The position numbers and the translations under genes are program-made. DNA of 64,000 nucleotides from Isoetes taiwanensis (taxonomy: Eukaryota > Streptophyta > Lycopodiopsida > Isoetales > Isoetaceae). Shown here piece by piece: positions 25,431 to 36,914 of the stretch. Under the pieces are notes generated by a model. It was not told where the DNA came from. It made no database searches and saw only the letters and a program-made list of their open reading frames with translations. The stretch lies in assembly GCA_021234155.1 (NCBI GenBank), contig JAJEKV010000011.1, positions 12,687,255-12,751,254 of the forward strand. Direction: 5' to 3'. Positions within the stretch are counted from its first letter, which is position 1, and every line of letters starts with the position of its first letter.

Positions 25431-28046
25431 GCAAACGTGAGTTTAATGTAAACATATATATAGTGATATATATGTTGTTGCATGCATATAGCCTTGCCTA
25501 CAACAATAGTAACTAGCAATTATGGATGATGAAGCAATTATGGATACATAGTGAAGTTTTGGTTCTCTACGCCATGAGGAATTATTACCTATAAATAGCC
25601 TACAAGAACATAAAGAACATGAAGTTGAAATCTGAATATTTTGTACAAGTATAGAATGCTTACTGTTTGAACAGATTAAGGAAATGGGTCTAGGAAGGTA
25701 GTAGTAGCAATATCGGTTGCATCCTTCAGAGTTTTGATGATGCATCTTCTTATTATTTTGAACATACTAGCAAGTAATGGCTGGGATCTAGATATTGCAG
25801 AAATGTCAAATGTATTAAAGTTGAGATATGTTTGGTGTGTGCATAGATAGAAGCATAAACTGGAGAGCAATGGCATGGACCGGATCTGCAAGGCAAGAGG
25901 AATATATATGACAAATTTGTTGAATCTCTGTCGTACTATTTTCATGCCAGAGGTTGTTTCCAATGATTCTGTATATAGAGAATATCTTACATACTACAAA
26001 ATTACATAAGAACTTACATAAGAACGTAGGAAAAACAGCCTTATCTTGGCCCAAACAGAGGCAATCCAAGTGCTCCAACATTTGACAAGAATGAGAAGCA
26101 AAGATGATGAGGAAATTTGGGCAAAGGCATCCGCACCAAAACCCTTAAGGATCAAATCTAAACCCCATTAGAAGCAAAATTTGTTTTACATAGGTGGCAT
26201 TGGCAGCTCCAAAAATGACTATTATTCTTCAAGAAGGCAGTCTGCAAAACAAGCTATAGGAAGACAGATGGAGCAAGCTCTTGCTCATATGCCTTTTGGA
26301 AAGCCTGGAATTGTAGCTCTGCCTGGCCACAAATACAACTCCTATGGCCGCCACACAAATTAAGTGTGGCATATTTTGCAGCAGATCATCCTCAAATCCG
26401 ACCCTAACTAGTCCTGCGGGATGCACCTATTGTATAGGGGATATGTCACCTGCGTGCAAGGTCAGCTTGTATATGCCTTTGAAGTTTTTTAGAAACCCCC
26501 CATTCCACCACAACCCCCAAAAAACTACCCTTAAATGTATTGTTGAAGGGAAAAACAAAGCCAGTTACTTGGTTCATACGGCTAAAACTATGTGAACTTC
26601 CCTTGTAATTAGTGATGCTCGTCCAAACCATCGACGTTGTGATGAGAAGAAGAAAAAGAAGAAGAAGAAGCCCTGTTTGAAGAAACTCTATATGATTGCA
26701 TATCCATAAATGCTTGATTTCAATGCTCTACAAGATGATTTCACTAAGATATTCAAGGAAAATCAGAAAGCCTTTGAAATGCTAACAATTGAACAGGAGA
26801 TCCCAAAAAAGTGACAATTGAGTATCCCATTGAAATCATCTTCATACAAGATGGGCAGCATGTGATTACAACAGATGAAATAAGCTCTTCACTATAAAAA
26901 TTGTGATTATACAAGCCTATCTAGTTTGTTGAAGCGCTATCGCGCTCCTTTAGACTACTATTCTTGGTTCGAGTCTTATCCAGTAGGCATGCTGATGTAA
27001 GTCCTTCATGTACTCGTGTTTGTATTCTTGTAATCATCTGTTAGCCACACTGTTTGCTACAACATCATTGTTATAAAACATGGGCAACATATCATTACAA
27101 GACAGGTGAAAAAAATCTTCACCACAAATGTTGTGATTATAAAAGTCTACCTGCTTTGCTGAATTGCAGTTGTGCTCCTTTGGATCGCCATTCTTGTTTT
27201 ATGCCTTAACTAGTAGGCATGTTGATATAAGTCCTTCATATACTCATATTATGCTAAGTCAATTTGCATTGGATTCTATTATATTTGATTGGCAAGTGCT
27301 CTTTAAAATTCTTGCAGTGATCTCACCTAACAGGAATTGAGGTTCTCAACTCATTCATGTTGGATGGTAGATGTATTAACAAAGAAAAAGTGTACTGATC
27401 ACAACATGGTTGAATACCTTATGCAAAGCTTGCAGATCCTTTAAGTTCTAATCGAAAGAGGAACACATGATATCTGCTCCTCTGAGTCTCAACTCCACTG
27501 GCACAAATCATGCATCTTAGATGGCAAGATGCTTTCTCCACAACAACCATCATCCCCAGCTCCTACAAGCATTCTTGGCCTTGGCGTCCTGCCAATGGTA
27601 AAGAAGCCATTTTTATGAGATGCATTTTGTCAGGTAACAAATAAGTTTGGTCCTTGCTGATGATGTTCTAGTCTCGAAGGTTATAAAAGCAGTAAAGAGA
27701 AATACATGGAGGTTGACTATTATTCTATAAAATTAGAAACTGACTAGATAAAAAAAGACCATACAAAATGGTAAACTGCAGATCAAAAGAACCATCATTT
27801 AGAATAACTTCTAAAAAAAAGCTAACGCCATTCTAATATTAGGTCCTCTCTTTGTTGTTTGAGAAGATGCTTTGCAAGCTTTTATGCCAAAGGGATTGCT
27901 GCGCAAAGAACTCTTTATTGAATATGGCATGGTCATACATTATGGTAACAACAGTTCCAAGAGAACGAGACCTCATATACTAGTTGCCAATTTTGTGCTC
28001 TCTATTTATACAGATGAAAATGAAGAGATCATACCTCAGAGATCCA
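25431..28046. other. long stretch without a recognisable gene
   Basis: Short frames on both strands do not match known families. A small coding-like run (LQDDFTKIFKENQKAFEMLT, about 26724-26783, plus strand) could be a relic exon, but I cannot name it. 26641-26668 is a short GAAGAA repeat. 26900-27200 contains a diverged ~180-bp duplication (CACTATAAAAATTGTGATTA and CACCACAAATGTTGTGATTA). Confidence 0.4.
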
Positions 28047-28237
28047 AATAGCACATGATGGTGTTAGAATAGAATAGAATAGAATAGAATAGAAGATCAA
28101 AATAGCACATGATGGTGTTAGAATAGAATAGAATAGAAGATCAAAATAGCACATGATGGTGTTAGAATAGAATAGAATAGAATAGAATAGAATAGAATAG
28201 AATAGAATAGAATAGAATAGAATAGAATAGAATAGAA
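28047..28237 (+). repeat. (GAATA)n satellite with three 44-60-bp composite units
   Basis: Three copies of CAAATAGCACATGATGGTG(T)TA-like sequence, each followed by GAATA pentamers of growing length (5, 3 and about 16 repeats). A shorter GAATA tract is at about 10729-10748. It accounts for the FYSILFYSI minus frames. Confidence 0.95.
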
Positions 28238-28261
28238 AAGACTGCCTTTTATGTAACAAAT

Positions 28262-28500
28262 AAGGATATATATCAGGAAGGAAGGAAGGTGTATTTTTAC
28301 GTCGTAGCACAAGCCAACATCCCTTAGACATACGACGGCACATGGCATGTTCTTCCAATCCCCCTTCAAGGAGCACCACCGCCCTACAAGGATACCAGGG
28401 GCCAAAGGTCCTAGGATGCCAAGATCCTAGTGAGGTTCGAACACGAGACCTCAATATGCTAGACGAGTGGACTAACCACACGACCTCAGGAGATAGACAT
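28262..28500 (-). mobile_element. tRNA-derived SINE (ACGTTAAAA-tail group), minus strand
   Basis: On the minus strand: A-box-like TCGTGTGGTTAGTCCACTCG, B box GTGTTCGAACCTC (about 28433-28445), a ~150-bp body, and 3' end GCTACGACGTAAAAATACAC followed by a CTTCCTTCCTTCC tail. The 3' end resembles those at 41246, 47427 and 49513. Pol III promoter boxes plus a simple-repeat tail are the SINE hallmark. Confidence 0.75.
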
Positions 28501-28655
28501 AGGCATCTTTGAAATGACCCGAAACCCATATTACCATCTTCTTTTCTCAATGGTTGAAAAGAACATCATCCCAAAGTTGCAATTGCATGTTAAAATATCA
28601 ATATGAGGTCATCACATATTACTTTAAAGTTGCAGTATTAAGGTGAAATATCATA

Positions 28656-28725
28656 AGTCGGTCTAGTAATGGGGACCTTAAAAATCCATTGCCCCGAGGT
28701 CACAGGTTCAAGTATGACCAACCAG
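28656..28725 (+). repeat. tRNA-like relic
   Basis: CGGTCTAGTAATGGGGACC with a downstream B-box-like AGGTTCAAGTATGACC, about 45 bp apart. The arms do not fold into a sound tRNA. Probably a SINE head or tRNA pseudogene. Confidence 0.4.
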
Positions 28726-30004
28726 TTTTATGGTGACCTTAAACCTGCCATATGTGTGGTATTCCAGCATAATATGTAGTAGAATATATATATTATACTG
28801 CCATGTCACTCGTACATGTCGCCTTGATGACATGTACTTGGAAACCGTAACGGGTTGCACCCTAGGGAGCAACTTCCTTTGTTGCACATCTCTATAAACA
28901 TGTGCATTCAACCCTTTTACCACATGGCAAAACCCCACAAGGCCTTTTAACCCACCCTAAAAGGTCATGTAAAAGGAACAAAAGGGGAAACCCTAAAAGT
29001 GTTCCCTTTTTGCATTCCAACTTCCAAGAGCCATTCCGGCCAAGCCAAGCTGCTATTTCGCATTGCCAGATGCCGCCAAGCCGGCTTTGCACAACAGATC
29101 TCCAAGATTCGGTTGCCTTCGCCTTGAACAGAAGTAGGACGCATACAAGGCTCATGTAAACGGAAATTATGTTGTGCAATCCCGACTTTTAGTCCGGAAA
29201 TGAGGTGGTTTAGCATGTTAGTCCAGCCTTAGAGGCCTTATAGATTCTGAGATCACAAGCCCTAACAAAGGACCCTAACCATGTATGTTTAGGTAGATAG
29301 ATTAGATGTTATTCTATGTTTTAGTTCTATGGATGATGATGTTCTATTCTATGCGCACTCCTGTGTATTGGGAAGGGTGTAGAGAACCACGGGGGGTGCA
29401 GCTAATGTAAAGTCTATATGGCATGTGCGTGCACATGGTTAAAGAAAAATGCCCCTATATGCTTAAGAAACTACAAAAAAACACCCTTATACGAAAATTC
29501 TTAGCAACTCTATATACCCTCTACCATATATGTGCACTTTGTTCAACAAATTCCTCCAGACCCCCTACTATATTTGTATAATCACTTATCTAAATTCAAC
29601 CAAACCCCCTACCATATTTTTCTGATTAGTTTCATAAATTCAATTAGATCCTATATTCATCTACAGGAAGCATGTTTCTATTTGTATCCATTTCGTAGTA
29701 GAACCACAGCAAGAGATAAAGATTTTCTTTTACGCATTGCTTTAGGAATATATTTATGTATGTCAATTGGCTATCAAGCAATATCATAACCAAGTTTCAT
29801 AATGAAGGTTGAGGCAAATATCTTGGTGTGATGATATAGCAGCAAATTTTTCCATACTTCTATGCTTGCTATTGGAAAACGTCTGCAACCAAAACTCCAG
29901 CGTTGGCTTTGTGTTCCTAGATCTGCAATTTTAGATCTGCAGATTGTTATACATTTTCTTCTAATTGCCCAAATGCTTAAAAGCTCAAGGGTGTAGCAAC
30001 CAGT
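28726..30004. other. no recognisable feature
   Basis: 28900-29220 has overlapping frames on both strands without a family match. Nothing else is supported. Confidence 0.4.
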
Positions 30005-30590
30005 CCACTCTGGTTGATTTGCGCCAAGGTCTCATACGTCGCAAACGCAGGCGTCATTTCACTCTGGTTGATTCGCGCCAAGGGCTCAATCTTATAGCTC
30101 TTAAGAATGTTGATTTTTTAGTAGCAACCAGCCCACTCTGGTTAGCTCTTAAAAATGCTGATTTTTGAGTAGCAACCAGCCCACTCTGATTGATTCACGC
30201 CAAGAGCTCATCCGTCGCAAATGCAGGCGTCATTCCACTCTGGCCACTCTGGTTGATTCGCGCCAAGGGCTCATCCGTCGTGAACGCAGGCGTCATTCCA
30301 CTCTGGTTGATTCGTGCCAAGAGCTCATCCATCGCGAACTCAGGCGTCATTGGTGCGAATCGACCCCAGTCATGTGATTTTGAGCTAAAATCCATTTGAA
30401 CCTCATTTTAAAAAAATTCATTTCAATCCATTTGAACCTCATCTTAAAAAATTTCCCACAGTAGTGGAAAATCGAACCTCCCACCCATAAGGATGAACCC
30501 CCTAACAACCCCCAACCAACCAGGGGGGCATCATTTATATTTGAATTATAATTCTTAATTAAATTTAAGCTTTAATCATGTTAGATAATA
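30005..30590 (+). repeat. composite repeat 'Z', copy 3, with tandem 54-bp units and terminal SINE
   Basis: Five degenerate units of CACTCTGGTTGATTCGCGCC plus AAGGGCTCATCCGTCGCGAA and CGCAGGCGTCATT; the last two are adjacent with a 54-bp period. The AAGAATGTTGATTTTTTAGTAGCAACCAGC module lies between them. From 30355 it matches 12090-12345 to the end, including the minus-strand tRNA-like head (B box GGTTCGATTTTCC at about 30465). Confidence 0.75.
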
Positions 30591-30870
30591 TTAATGGGCA
30601 AGCCTTAGAGTTAGAACCAAGTCCTTTAAGCTAGATAGAGACAGCATCTGCATTCATCTTAGCTTAATTGTCGCTCTTATCTTGCTAAATGTCTTCTTGT
30701 CTACACATAGGTAGGATAATCAAACCTTTTTCTTAGAAATCCAGCTAGTTGCCAAGCATGGAATAATTTAAGGGCTAAACTTAGCTATTTGGCGATTTTT
30801 TAGCACATTTTCAAAAAAATTTGGCTAAAGTAAATGGAAAAAATTGGGAAAAAAATTATAATTTTAGCTT

Positions 30871-30876
<6 letters not shown>
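30591..30876. repeat. GTTTAGCTAAA repeat, left part (split by LINE 3)
   Basis: From about 30770 the sequence (CTAAAGTAAATGGAAAAAAT through AATTTTAGCTTAA) aligns with 34920-35010. The match resumes after LINE 3 at 31387-31490 (AAATGCTAGAAAGTA, GTTTAGCTAAACCATAGAAA), corresponding to 35065-35165. 30591-30770 shows nothing. Confidence 0.6.
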
Positions 30877-30877
<1 letters not shown>

Positions 30878-30901
<24 letters not shown>

Positions 30902-31386
30902 GAAGGACGTCAAGCTTTATTCACCAACTAGAAACCAGAGCAACATAAATGCAAAGACAGGATTATAACCCCAGTGGACAAACCGATCCAACTGAGCACA
31001 ACCACCTGCCTATGCAAAAGAATGAATCTGAAGGTAAGTATGCCAGATCAGTACTTTCTTCTCTTGATCAAGAGAAGAACAATTGTAAGCCATAACAATT
31101 TTATCTTGCGCCCACTGAAGAACAACCTCATCTGCAGTATCTATGCCCTTAAAGATAAACAACCTCCTTCTCTTCCAGATTGACCATAAAAGCCAGCCAC
31201 ATGCGAGATGAAAAGCTCGTTTCCGTTGTTTGGGCCAAGCATCAGGATAGATAGCAAGCAAAATTTGCTGGCTAGATCGAGACGTGCCAAAAAGGGTCAA
31301 CAACCAAGACCATGCCTGCCGAAGCCTCTCACACAAGAAAAAACAATGTCCGGGACTGCACAAACCCTGGAGCTCTTTAGCCAAAT
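30878..31386 (-). mobile_element. LINE 3: 5'-truncated copy (3' end only)
   Basis: The minus frame 31384-31010 reads from the zf-RVT Cys/His end (PGHCFFLCERLRQAWSWLLT) through HLACGWLLWSIWKRRRLFIF to the 3' tail. A poly-A then follows, seen as about 24 T at 30878-30901. Closest to LINE 2 and LINE 4. The frame is uninterrupted over 124 residues, so it is young. Flanks TTTAGCTTAA (left) and TTTAGCCAAA (right) may be a 10-bp TSD with two changes. It inserted into the GTTTAGCTAAA repeat. Confidence 0.9.
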
Positions 31387-31489
31387 GCTAGAAAGTAAGA
31401 GAGTGAAATTTTGTATAGTTTAGCTAAACCATAGAAACTTTTAGAATGAATTTTGGGCTAGTTTAGCTAACATCATTCTAGCTTATATG

Positions 31490-31612
31490 AATATGTAGCA
31501 AAATAACAGGGGGTTTCTTTTGTATTTTTATACTTTTTTTCTTAAGGTTTTTATATGATTTGACGATGGTATTCCATGAGACGTACTAATCGGTACATCT
31601 AGAGTGCACATA
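31490..31612 (+). mobile_element. left end of the TAGCATAATAAC long-TIR family, copy 2
   Basis: ATGTAGCAAAATAACAGGGG through CGTACTAATCGGTACATCTA aligns with 8890-9000. Host-gene pieces (32.3-33.6 kb) lie downstream of it, so this could be the edge of a gene-capturing element. The other end was not found. Confidence 0.55.
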
Positions 31613-32363
31613 CGCTGGCGTGATTTTGGTGCCAAATTTCCAATGGTTCCCCTATGAATTTCGAAAGCTGAAGCATGCAGGCCTCGACCTAATCCATTTT
31701 AGGGTTCTGTGTTTTCGTGCAAGACCCAAGAAGGCCAAGGAACTTTGCATACAGGTCGCTTTTCTTTGATTTTTGTAGCCGAATGCAGAGCCGAAGAAGC
31801 AGAGCAGAGCAGAGCCGAAGAAGCAGAGCCAAAGGATGGGCTCTATTCTGTTTACAGCCCTTTTATTTCTTCTGCCCCTTTTTCTTCTTCTGGCGATGAT
31901 GGCATTCCTATAGTAATGCTTTTGACGAATCTATTCTTGAGTACAGAATTAAAAAACAGTGAATTCGCCACCGCGTGGGGGTGTAAGCCCATGGCTAGTG
32001 GATTAGATGTAACAATTCGATTCAAATTTGAGATCCGGGTCTTTAAAGGAATTTCATGAGGCGTTATTGTATTCCGTTTGGTAAGCTAGATTCCTCTTCA
32101 TTGATTCCTTTGAGTCACAGTTTTGTTTTTTCTAGCACAAGAATTATCTATTAGATTCTTGAGGCAACAACAACGATCAATAGTCGACCAATTGTTACGG
32201 CATACGATGGACAAGACAGAGCACCGCTTATTAATTTGCATAAAAGAAAAGGTAAAAACAAGTTTGAGTGAAGCGGCTCACACATGTACCGACGTCAAAT
32301 CTTTGTAAGTAAAAGCAAATCTTTGAATAGGTTGCCAAATTTTATCATTTTCATGTGTGGTAA

Positions 32364-32651
32364 TTGGACCTTGTCAATCGAGAGCTGCACAATCACATCG
32401 TCGTTAGTGTAAGAACTGAACCCGACCAGGAAATTCTGTACTACTTGGATGAATCTTGGCATAATTTGTCAATTGAGGATGCATATGTTAAGGAGATCCT
32501 TTTCTTTAACCTCCCTCCTTCGTTTCAAGTGCTAATTGGACCTATGGGTGAAACCGTGGGCACGCGACTTCACTCTTGTGCTAGCTTATGTGATGATGAT
32601 GACTCCATCTTTGAGAGTATCATAGAGGAGGGATCTTTGGACAAGCTTTGA
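32364..32651 (+). CDS. 95-residue open frame, possible captured exon, unknown
   Basis: Opens with MDLVNRELHNHIVVSVRTEP and continues acidic, ending in a D/E-rich LCDDDDSIFESIIEEGSL stretch. Amino-acid use looks protein-like rather than random, and the frame opens just after an AG, so it may be an exon rather than a complete gene. It lies between the two GCAGAG repeats, upstream of the CASP exons in the same orientation. I recognise no family. It could be chance, but composition and the neighbouring coding relics make a captured gene fragment more likely. Confidence 0.35.
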   Translation: MDLVNRELHNHIVVSVRTEPDQEILYYLDESWHNLSIEDAYVKEILFFNLPPSFQVLIGPMGETVGTRLHSCASLCDDDDSIFESIIEEGSLDKL

Positions 32652-32659
32652 GCATTTCT

Positions 32660-32937
32660 ATTCTCAAGTTTCACATATCATTCGCCAGATTGAAGGTATT
32701 GCAGGTGGGGTTAAAGTCAACTTTCACCAGTGTAAGCTCCTTACCCAAAGATGTTCCATGATACGTCAATGGTTAATCATGTGCTTCAATCTAGAAAAGA
32801 AAATTAAAGAGTCATTGTATGGAATGCTGGAGCTCATAAACGTCTTGCAAAGAGCTAAGAATTTAATAACGGATTGCACATTTCTGGAGACTGTATTCTT
32901 AGATAATAGCATTAAATTCTTGCAATTTAAAAATTAA
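32660..32937 (+). pseudogene. possible helical N-terminal domain fragment (MCAfunc/DUF1221-like)
   Basis: A frame without ATG or clear ends reads VSHIIRQIEGIAGGVKVNFH, then QCKLLTQRCSMIRQW, then LYGMLELINVLQRAKNLITD followed by CTFLE. The heptad-like pattern ending in ...LxRAKxLIxDCT resembles the helical N-terminal domain of some plant kinases and MCA proteins. The match is from memory of the pattern and is weak. It immediately follows the 95-residue frame above and could be the next exon of the same gene. Confidence 0.35.
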
Positions 32938-33129
32938 AAAACAGTGAATTCATGCAAGGTTGTGGCAGATCGCTTTTCTCTGACTTGTGTAGCCGGATGC
33001 AGAGCCGAAGAAGCAGAGCAGAGCAGAGCCGAAGAAGAAGCAGAGCTGAAGGATGTGCTCTATTCTTTTTTTCTTCTGCCTTGAAGGTTATTTTAGATGC
33101 TGGCATGTCTAGTGCTCTGTTTGCCCCAG

Positions 33130-33640
33130 GTAGAAATTCGAAAAGCTTGAAGCATCTTTAGAGGCCAAAGAGAAGATTATTTTGGAGCTGCATTCAGAGG
33201 TTCGGAATCTAGAATCTGCTTTATCAATGGAAAGGGAGCAGCATCTTTCGGAGTTGAAAAAGTTGAATGCACTTCTTAATGAGAAGGTAAGGTGTCATAT
33301 ATTTGACGTCTGTTGTCACATGGTTTTCCTAATCATGCAATGAATTTTATCAGGAGGATCAGGTTCAAGACCTCCAAAAGGAGCTGGGCAGAAGGCCAAC
33401 TGCAAAACAAGTAGGAAATCTCCCAAGCGGGGTCAAAGTCTTGCGGGTGAGGTCATATCTTCTTGGCATCCTTCTCGAGTGGTTAAGCTCATCCAAGTTT
33501 TACAACACAAAGTGGTAGGGTACAACTCTATTCAATTTGAAGACTGGGAGACAGCAACACAAGTAGGAGACATTAGCAAGCTTGAGATGTTGCTGCTTGA
33601 GAAAAATCGGAAGCTAGAACACGAATTCACAAAGCTTAAG
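33130..33640 (+). pseudogene. CASP (CUX1/CASP-like Golgi coiled-coil protein) fragment with retained intron
   Basis: Exon a (about 33130-33286) encodes EKLEASLEAKEKIILELHSE and on to LKKLNALLNEK. A GTAAGG...CAG intron of 67 bp follows, then exon b from 33354 (EDQVQDLQKELGRRPTAKQV). After a second degraded intron region, about 33480-33640 encodes VLQHKVVGYNSIQFEDWE and ISKLEMLLLEKNRKLEHEFT. These are consecutive segments of the conserved central coiled coil of plant CASP, a single-span Golgi tethering protein of roughly 680 residues. Order and spacing are native. The N-terminal region and the C-terminal membrane span are absent. Retained introns mean a DNA-level copy rather than a processed pseudogene. 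Confidence 0.85.
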
Positions 33641-34531
33641 GTTAGCATTTAAAGCCCTTGGTGCAACGCTGGAGGTAAAGGCAATTTCAGATCTTGCTGG
33701 CTTTTTCATTTACTGAAATGGCAGTGTTAGCTATTGCAACAGGTAATACCATGGGGTTTCAAGCTTGTCATTTATGTATAAGAAAGATGGCAGGCTTACA
33801 GAAATGGTTGAGTTAGTCGTTACAATGAGCAATGAGCAATGATGTCTTCAGATCTTGCTGGCTTTTTCATTTACTGTGATTAAGCATAACCTTTTCATCA
33901 ATTACTAAATACCTCTTTCAAGCCCATCATATCTTATTTCATGTTGTACCATATGGATGCTAACAAATGTACATCGGTGGATTTTTGGTTAAGCATGGTT
34001 TGCAGCATCAGATATGTATCAAAATTTGGAAGCTTACATATTTCACGTATACTAGGAATGATATCTGCAGATCTCGTTCCTTCCTTTTAGAATTCAGGCA
34101 GCCTAGTTCTCGAACATCAGAAATGGCAATTGTTTTTACTTCTAGCTATTGCAACAGTAACAACAGGTAACAGTGTAGGCTTACAGAAATGCCCAAGTTA
34201 GGTTTCTCATGCCCTTACAATCAACTATGATGGATGCAAATCTTGTTCGACGATAACGAATGTACATCAATGTATCTTTGCCTGTGTAGGAAGCAGAAGT
34301 GATTAGCACATTATAAAAAATGACTTAATGCGATTCGCATCAATGAGTACTATTACTAGTATTATGCCAAATTCATGGCTTGGAATAAGCTTGTATTCTC
34401 TTTGATAAATCTTGGGCTTTGAGTACTTTGGAATTTGAATATGGCTTTCTCACTATGAACATTATTTTTCATTTTATTTTGATTTCTATTTTTTGTTTTT
34501 ACCTCGAGTTTATCTATGTTTGTTTTTTTTT
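33641..34531. other. no recognisable gene; short direct repeat
   Basis: CAGATCTTGCTGGCTTTTTC recurs at 33688 and 33849, and a related phrase is at about 34068. No further CASP exons were recognised. Confidence 0.45.
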
Positions 34532-34872
34532 GGGGCCCGAAGGGCCCAAAATTTTTTTTAGTATAAAAACCAACGCATAACTACTAATAAACATAACCAT
34601 TGGATCCAGCACATTTAAATTAAAATCCCCCTTAAACCCCCTTTGGTTTGGGTGCATATTCACACGGGGGGTGACGTAGGGCAACGAGAGCTGTTGGATA
34701 GGCATATTCATCCCTTATTCCTCAATCTACACCGTACGTAAAGTTCCTCGTTTGTGGGGTATGCAAGTACAAAATTTGCTATACTGTATAACAAGATTCG
34801 CAAAATACTATAAGATTTCAAGCGGAATACTATATGGTGTTATGCGTTGGTTTTTATTAGTAGTTATGCGTA
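34532..34872. mobile_element. long-TIR MITE 'M', copy 4
   Basis: Begins with the terminal palindrome GGGGCCCGAAGGGCCC, then TTTAGTATAAAAACCAACGC, the CCCTTAAACCCCCTTTGGTT TIR segment and the same interior (CTCGTTTGTGGGGTATGCAA). The right TIR is truncated, ending GTTGGTTTTTATTAGTAGTT. Confidence 0.75.
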
Positions 34873-34899
34873 ATTTAGTTTCTAGCATTATGAATTAAT

Positions 34900-35165
34900 T
34901 TGAGTCCTAGACTTTGCTAATTAGCATTGTTTTAGAATGTTTTCACAAAGAAAATGACTAAAATAAGTGGAATATATTGAAAAAAAAAGTATGATAACTT
35001 GGCTTAATATTTTCTGTTGGCCACACCATAGAAATTTTTGGGATGATGTTGGGGTTAGTTTAGCTAAATGCTAGAAAGTATGAGAGGAAAAATGTGTACA
35101 GTTTAGCTAAACCACAGAAAGTTTTGGGATTAATATCGAGCAAGTTTAGCTAAAGTCATTCTGGC
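34900..35165 (+). repeat. GTTTAGCTAAA repeat, intact copy
   Basis: Homologous to 30770-30876 plus 31387-31490. It serves as the LINE-free version of that locus, although it has extra internal sequence (GTTGGCCACACCATAGAAAT). Confidence 0.6.
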
Positions 35166-35224
35166 TAATAAGAAATATACGATTAGTAATTTATTCCCTG
35201 TTGCCAAGGCCTTAGAAATTGTGT

Positions 35225-35585
35225 CACATGTTGGTATGGTACACCAACACACGTTATAGATGCACTACCATCAAGTATCTTCTGCCATGCCTTTGTAGCA
35301 TAGATAATTATCTAGGAATCTATTCTATCTAGGTAATTTAGTCCAATACACCAAGTGCATCCATAGAATAAGACTCCTTATACCACCTCATAACATTAAA
35401 TAAGTACCCTTCTTAGTGCCTAGTAAAGTGTCAAATGCCAGGTGGGTTATTTGAGGTAGAGTGGATAAAGGTATAAAAATAGGGTTGTGGAGTAAGTAGA
35501 CGTAAATAATTGTTGTTGTGGTAGTATTAGTTGCCTTGTGCACTTAGGGCTGTAAAATAGGTCAGGAGAACCTTCGTTGCAGATC
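35225..35585 (+). promoter_or_regulatory. possible solo or decayed LTR / promoter
   Basis: Starts ATGTTGGTATGGTACACCAA (a palindromic TG start), has a TATA-like GGTATAAAAATAGGG at 35470-35484, and ends ...CTTCGTTGCA. The region 35586-36300 that follows has no recognisable gag domain or primer-binding site. LTR identity is a guess from layout. Confidence 0.25.
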
Positions 35586-36289
35586 CTCGAGCCTCGACAG
35601 AGGAGCCACTCGACAACATCAACGAATTCAAAGCAGAGGGCAACCTTATGGAGGAAACTTCAGCAAATCAAAGGCCAAGATAGTGTACAGGGACGCCCGA
35701 ACACAAATAATAAAGGGAAGCCTATAGGAAGGACGATTGCGACATCAAGAATAGACACAAGAGTTGCCAAGAGGGCTATGCAATAGCCAATAGGCATCAT
35801 GGCACTTACAAAATTGATCACATTAGGGAAAGAACATCTCCTAGTCAAGGATATTCTTCAAGTGCCACACTTTCTCGAGGAAGGACCCCATATCGATGAC
35901 CAATGTCACAGCTACGCCACCAACAAGTAGATGATTTCATCGACTTGTGACATCAAGAGTCCTAAAGGATGAGACTGGACATACCTCCTAGGAAGGGCCA
36001 CTATATCGTAGATATACCGGCCCATAGTAGTATCATATTTAGACTTCAAGCAAAGATGCTTTGGCTAAGGAGGTATTACAAGCCAGCAAGGGTGGGCTGC
36101 TCAGGACTGCAACAAACTTCTTTCTCATCAGCCCCGATACTTCAGAGCAGCTACATCAACTTCGACAGCACCATCTCAAGATCACGATGATCTTCGATCT
36201 TCCACCTTAGAGATTGGAGGTCAAACACCATCAAGAAGAGGCATCATGGGGGACCAAATACTAGCATTACTAATCAATTAGTGAAGACT
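35586..36289. other. no recognisable feature
   Basis: Short frames only. It may be the leftover of an LTR element or the unknown 5' part of LINE 2. Confidence 0.35.
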
Positions 36290-36302
36290 ATAGTCCCTGC
36301 AT

Positions 36303-36914
36303 ATGGATGCAAATAAACTTCTCTCACAGAGATACCGCGCTCTTGTCCCTTCTTCTGGTATTAGAGAGAAAGCAATCTTGACAGAGATTAAAGCCATTGA
36401 GACGGCTCATGTGAATCAATCCAGGATAAAGGCAGGACTGGAATGGTTTAGATCTGGTGATAGATGCTCTCACTTCTTTTTTCAGGCCGCAAAAAGAAGG
36501 CGTATGATGGCATCTATTAACTCCCTTATCTTGCCTGATGGGTCAGAGTGTTCTAATCAGGTTCAATTGAAGCAGTATCTCGACGACCACTTTTCTTCCT
36601 TTTTTTCTAGACATCAGTTGCCCTTTCAGGAGGATATGCAATCTGCAGTCTTGTCGAAGGTCCACCCCATTGTGTCAGCTGAGCAGCATGCACACCTAGA
36701 ATCAGACATCACCATCAATGACTTACATTCAGCTGCTTCTCTTTTAAAAAAGGACAAGTGCCCTGGCCTAGATGGTTTTCCAGTGGAAATTTTCCAGGGA
36801 TATTGGGATTGGTTGGGTTGCAATCTTTATAGTGCTTTCTGTGAGTTTCGTAGGTTCAGAAGTTTGGATAAGATCCTCAATACTGACCTGGATTTCTCTT
36901 ATTCCCACGTGTAA
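36303..36914 (+). pseudogene. LINE 2 linker and start of RT
   Basis: Contains AGLEWFRSGDRCSHFFFQAA (the same block as LTWLKEGDTSSSVFFRAA in LINE 1) and KKDKCPGLDGFPVEIFQ, the entry of the RT domain. A frameshift around 36880-36900 moves the reading to the next frame (WISLIPTCKEPKTISDWRPI). Confidence 0.85.

Larger units (their letters stand above)
31745..33090 (+). repeat. direct repeat pair (GCCGAAGAAGCAGAGCAGAG)
   Basis: About 125 bp at 31755-31880 (CAGGTCGCTTTTCTTTGATT through TTCTTCTGCC) is repeated at 32965-33085 with small changes. Within each, GCAGAGCCGAAGAAGCAGA is itself repeated. The RRSRAEQSRR frames come from this. The stretch between the copies holds the fragments listed next. 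Confidence 0.7.
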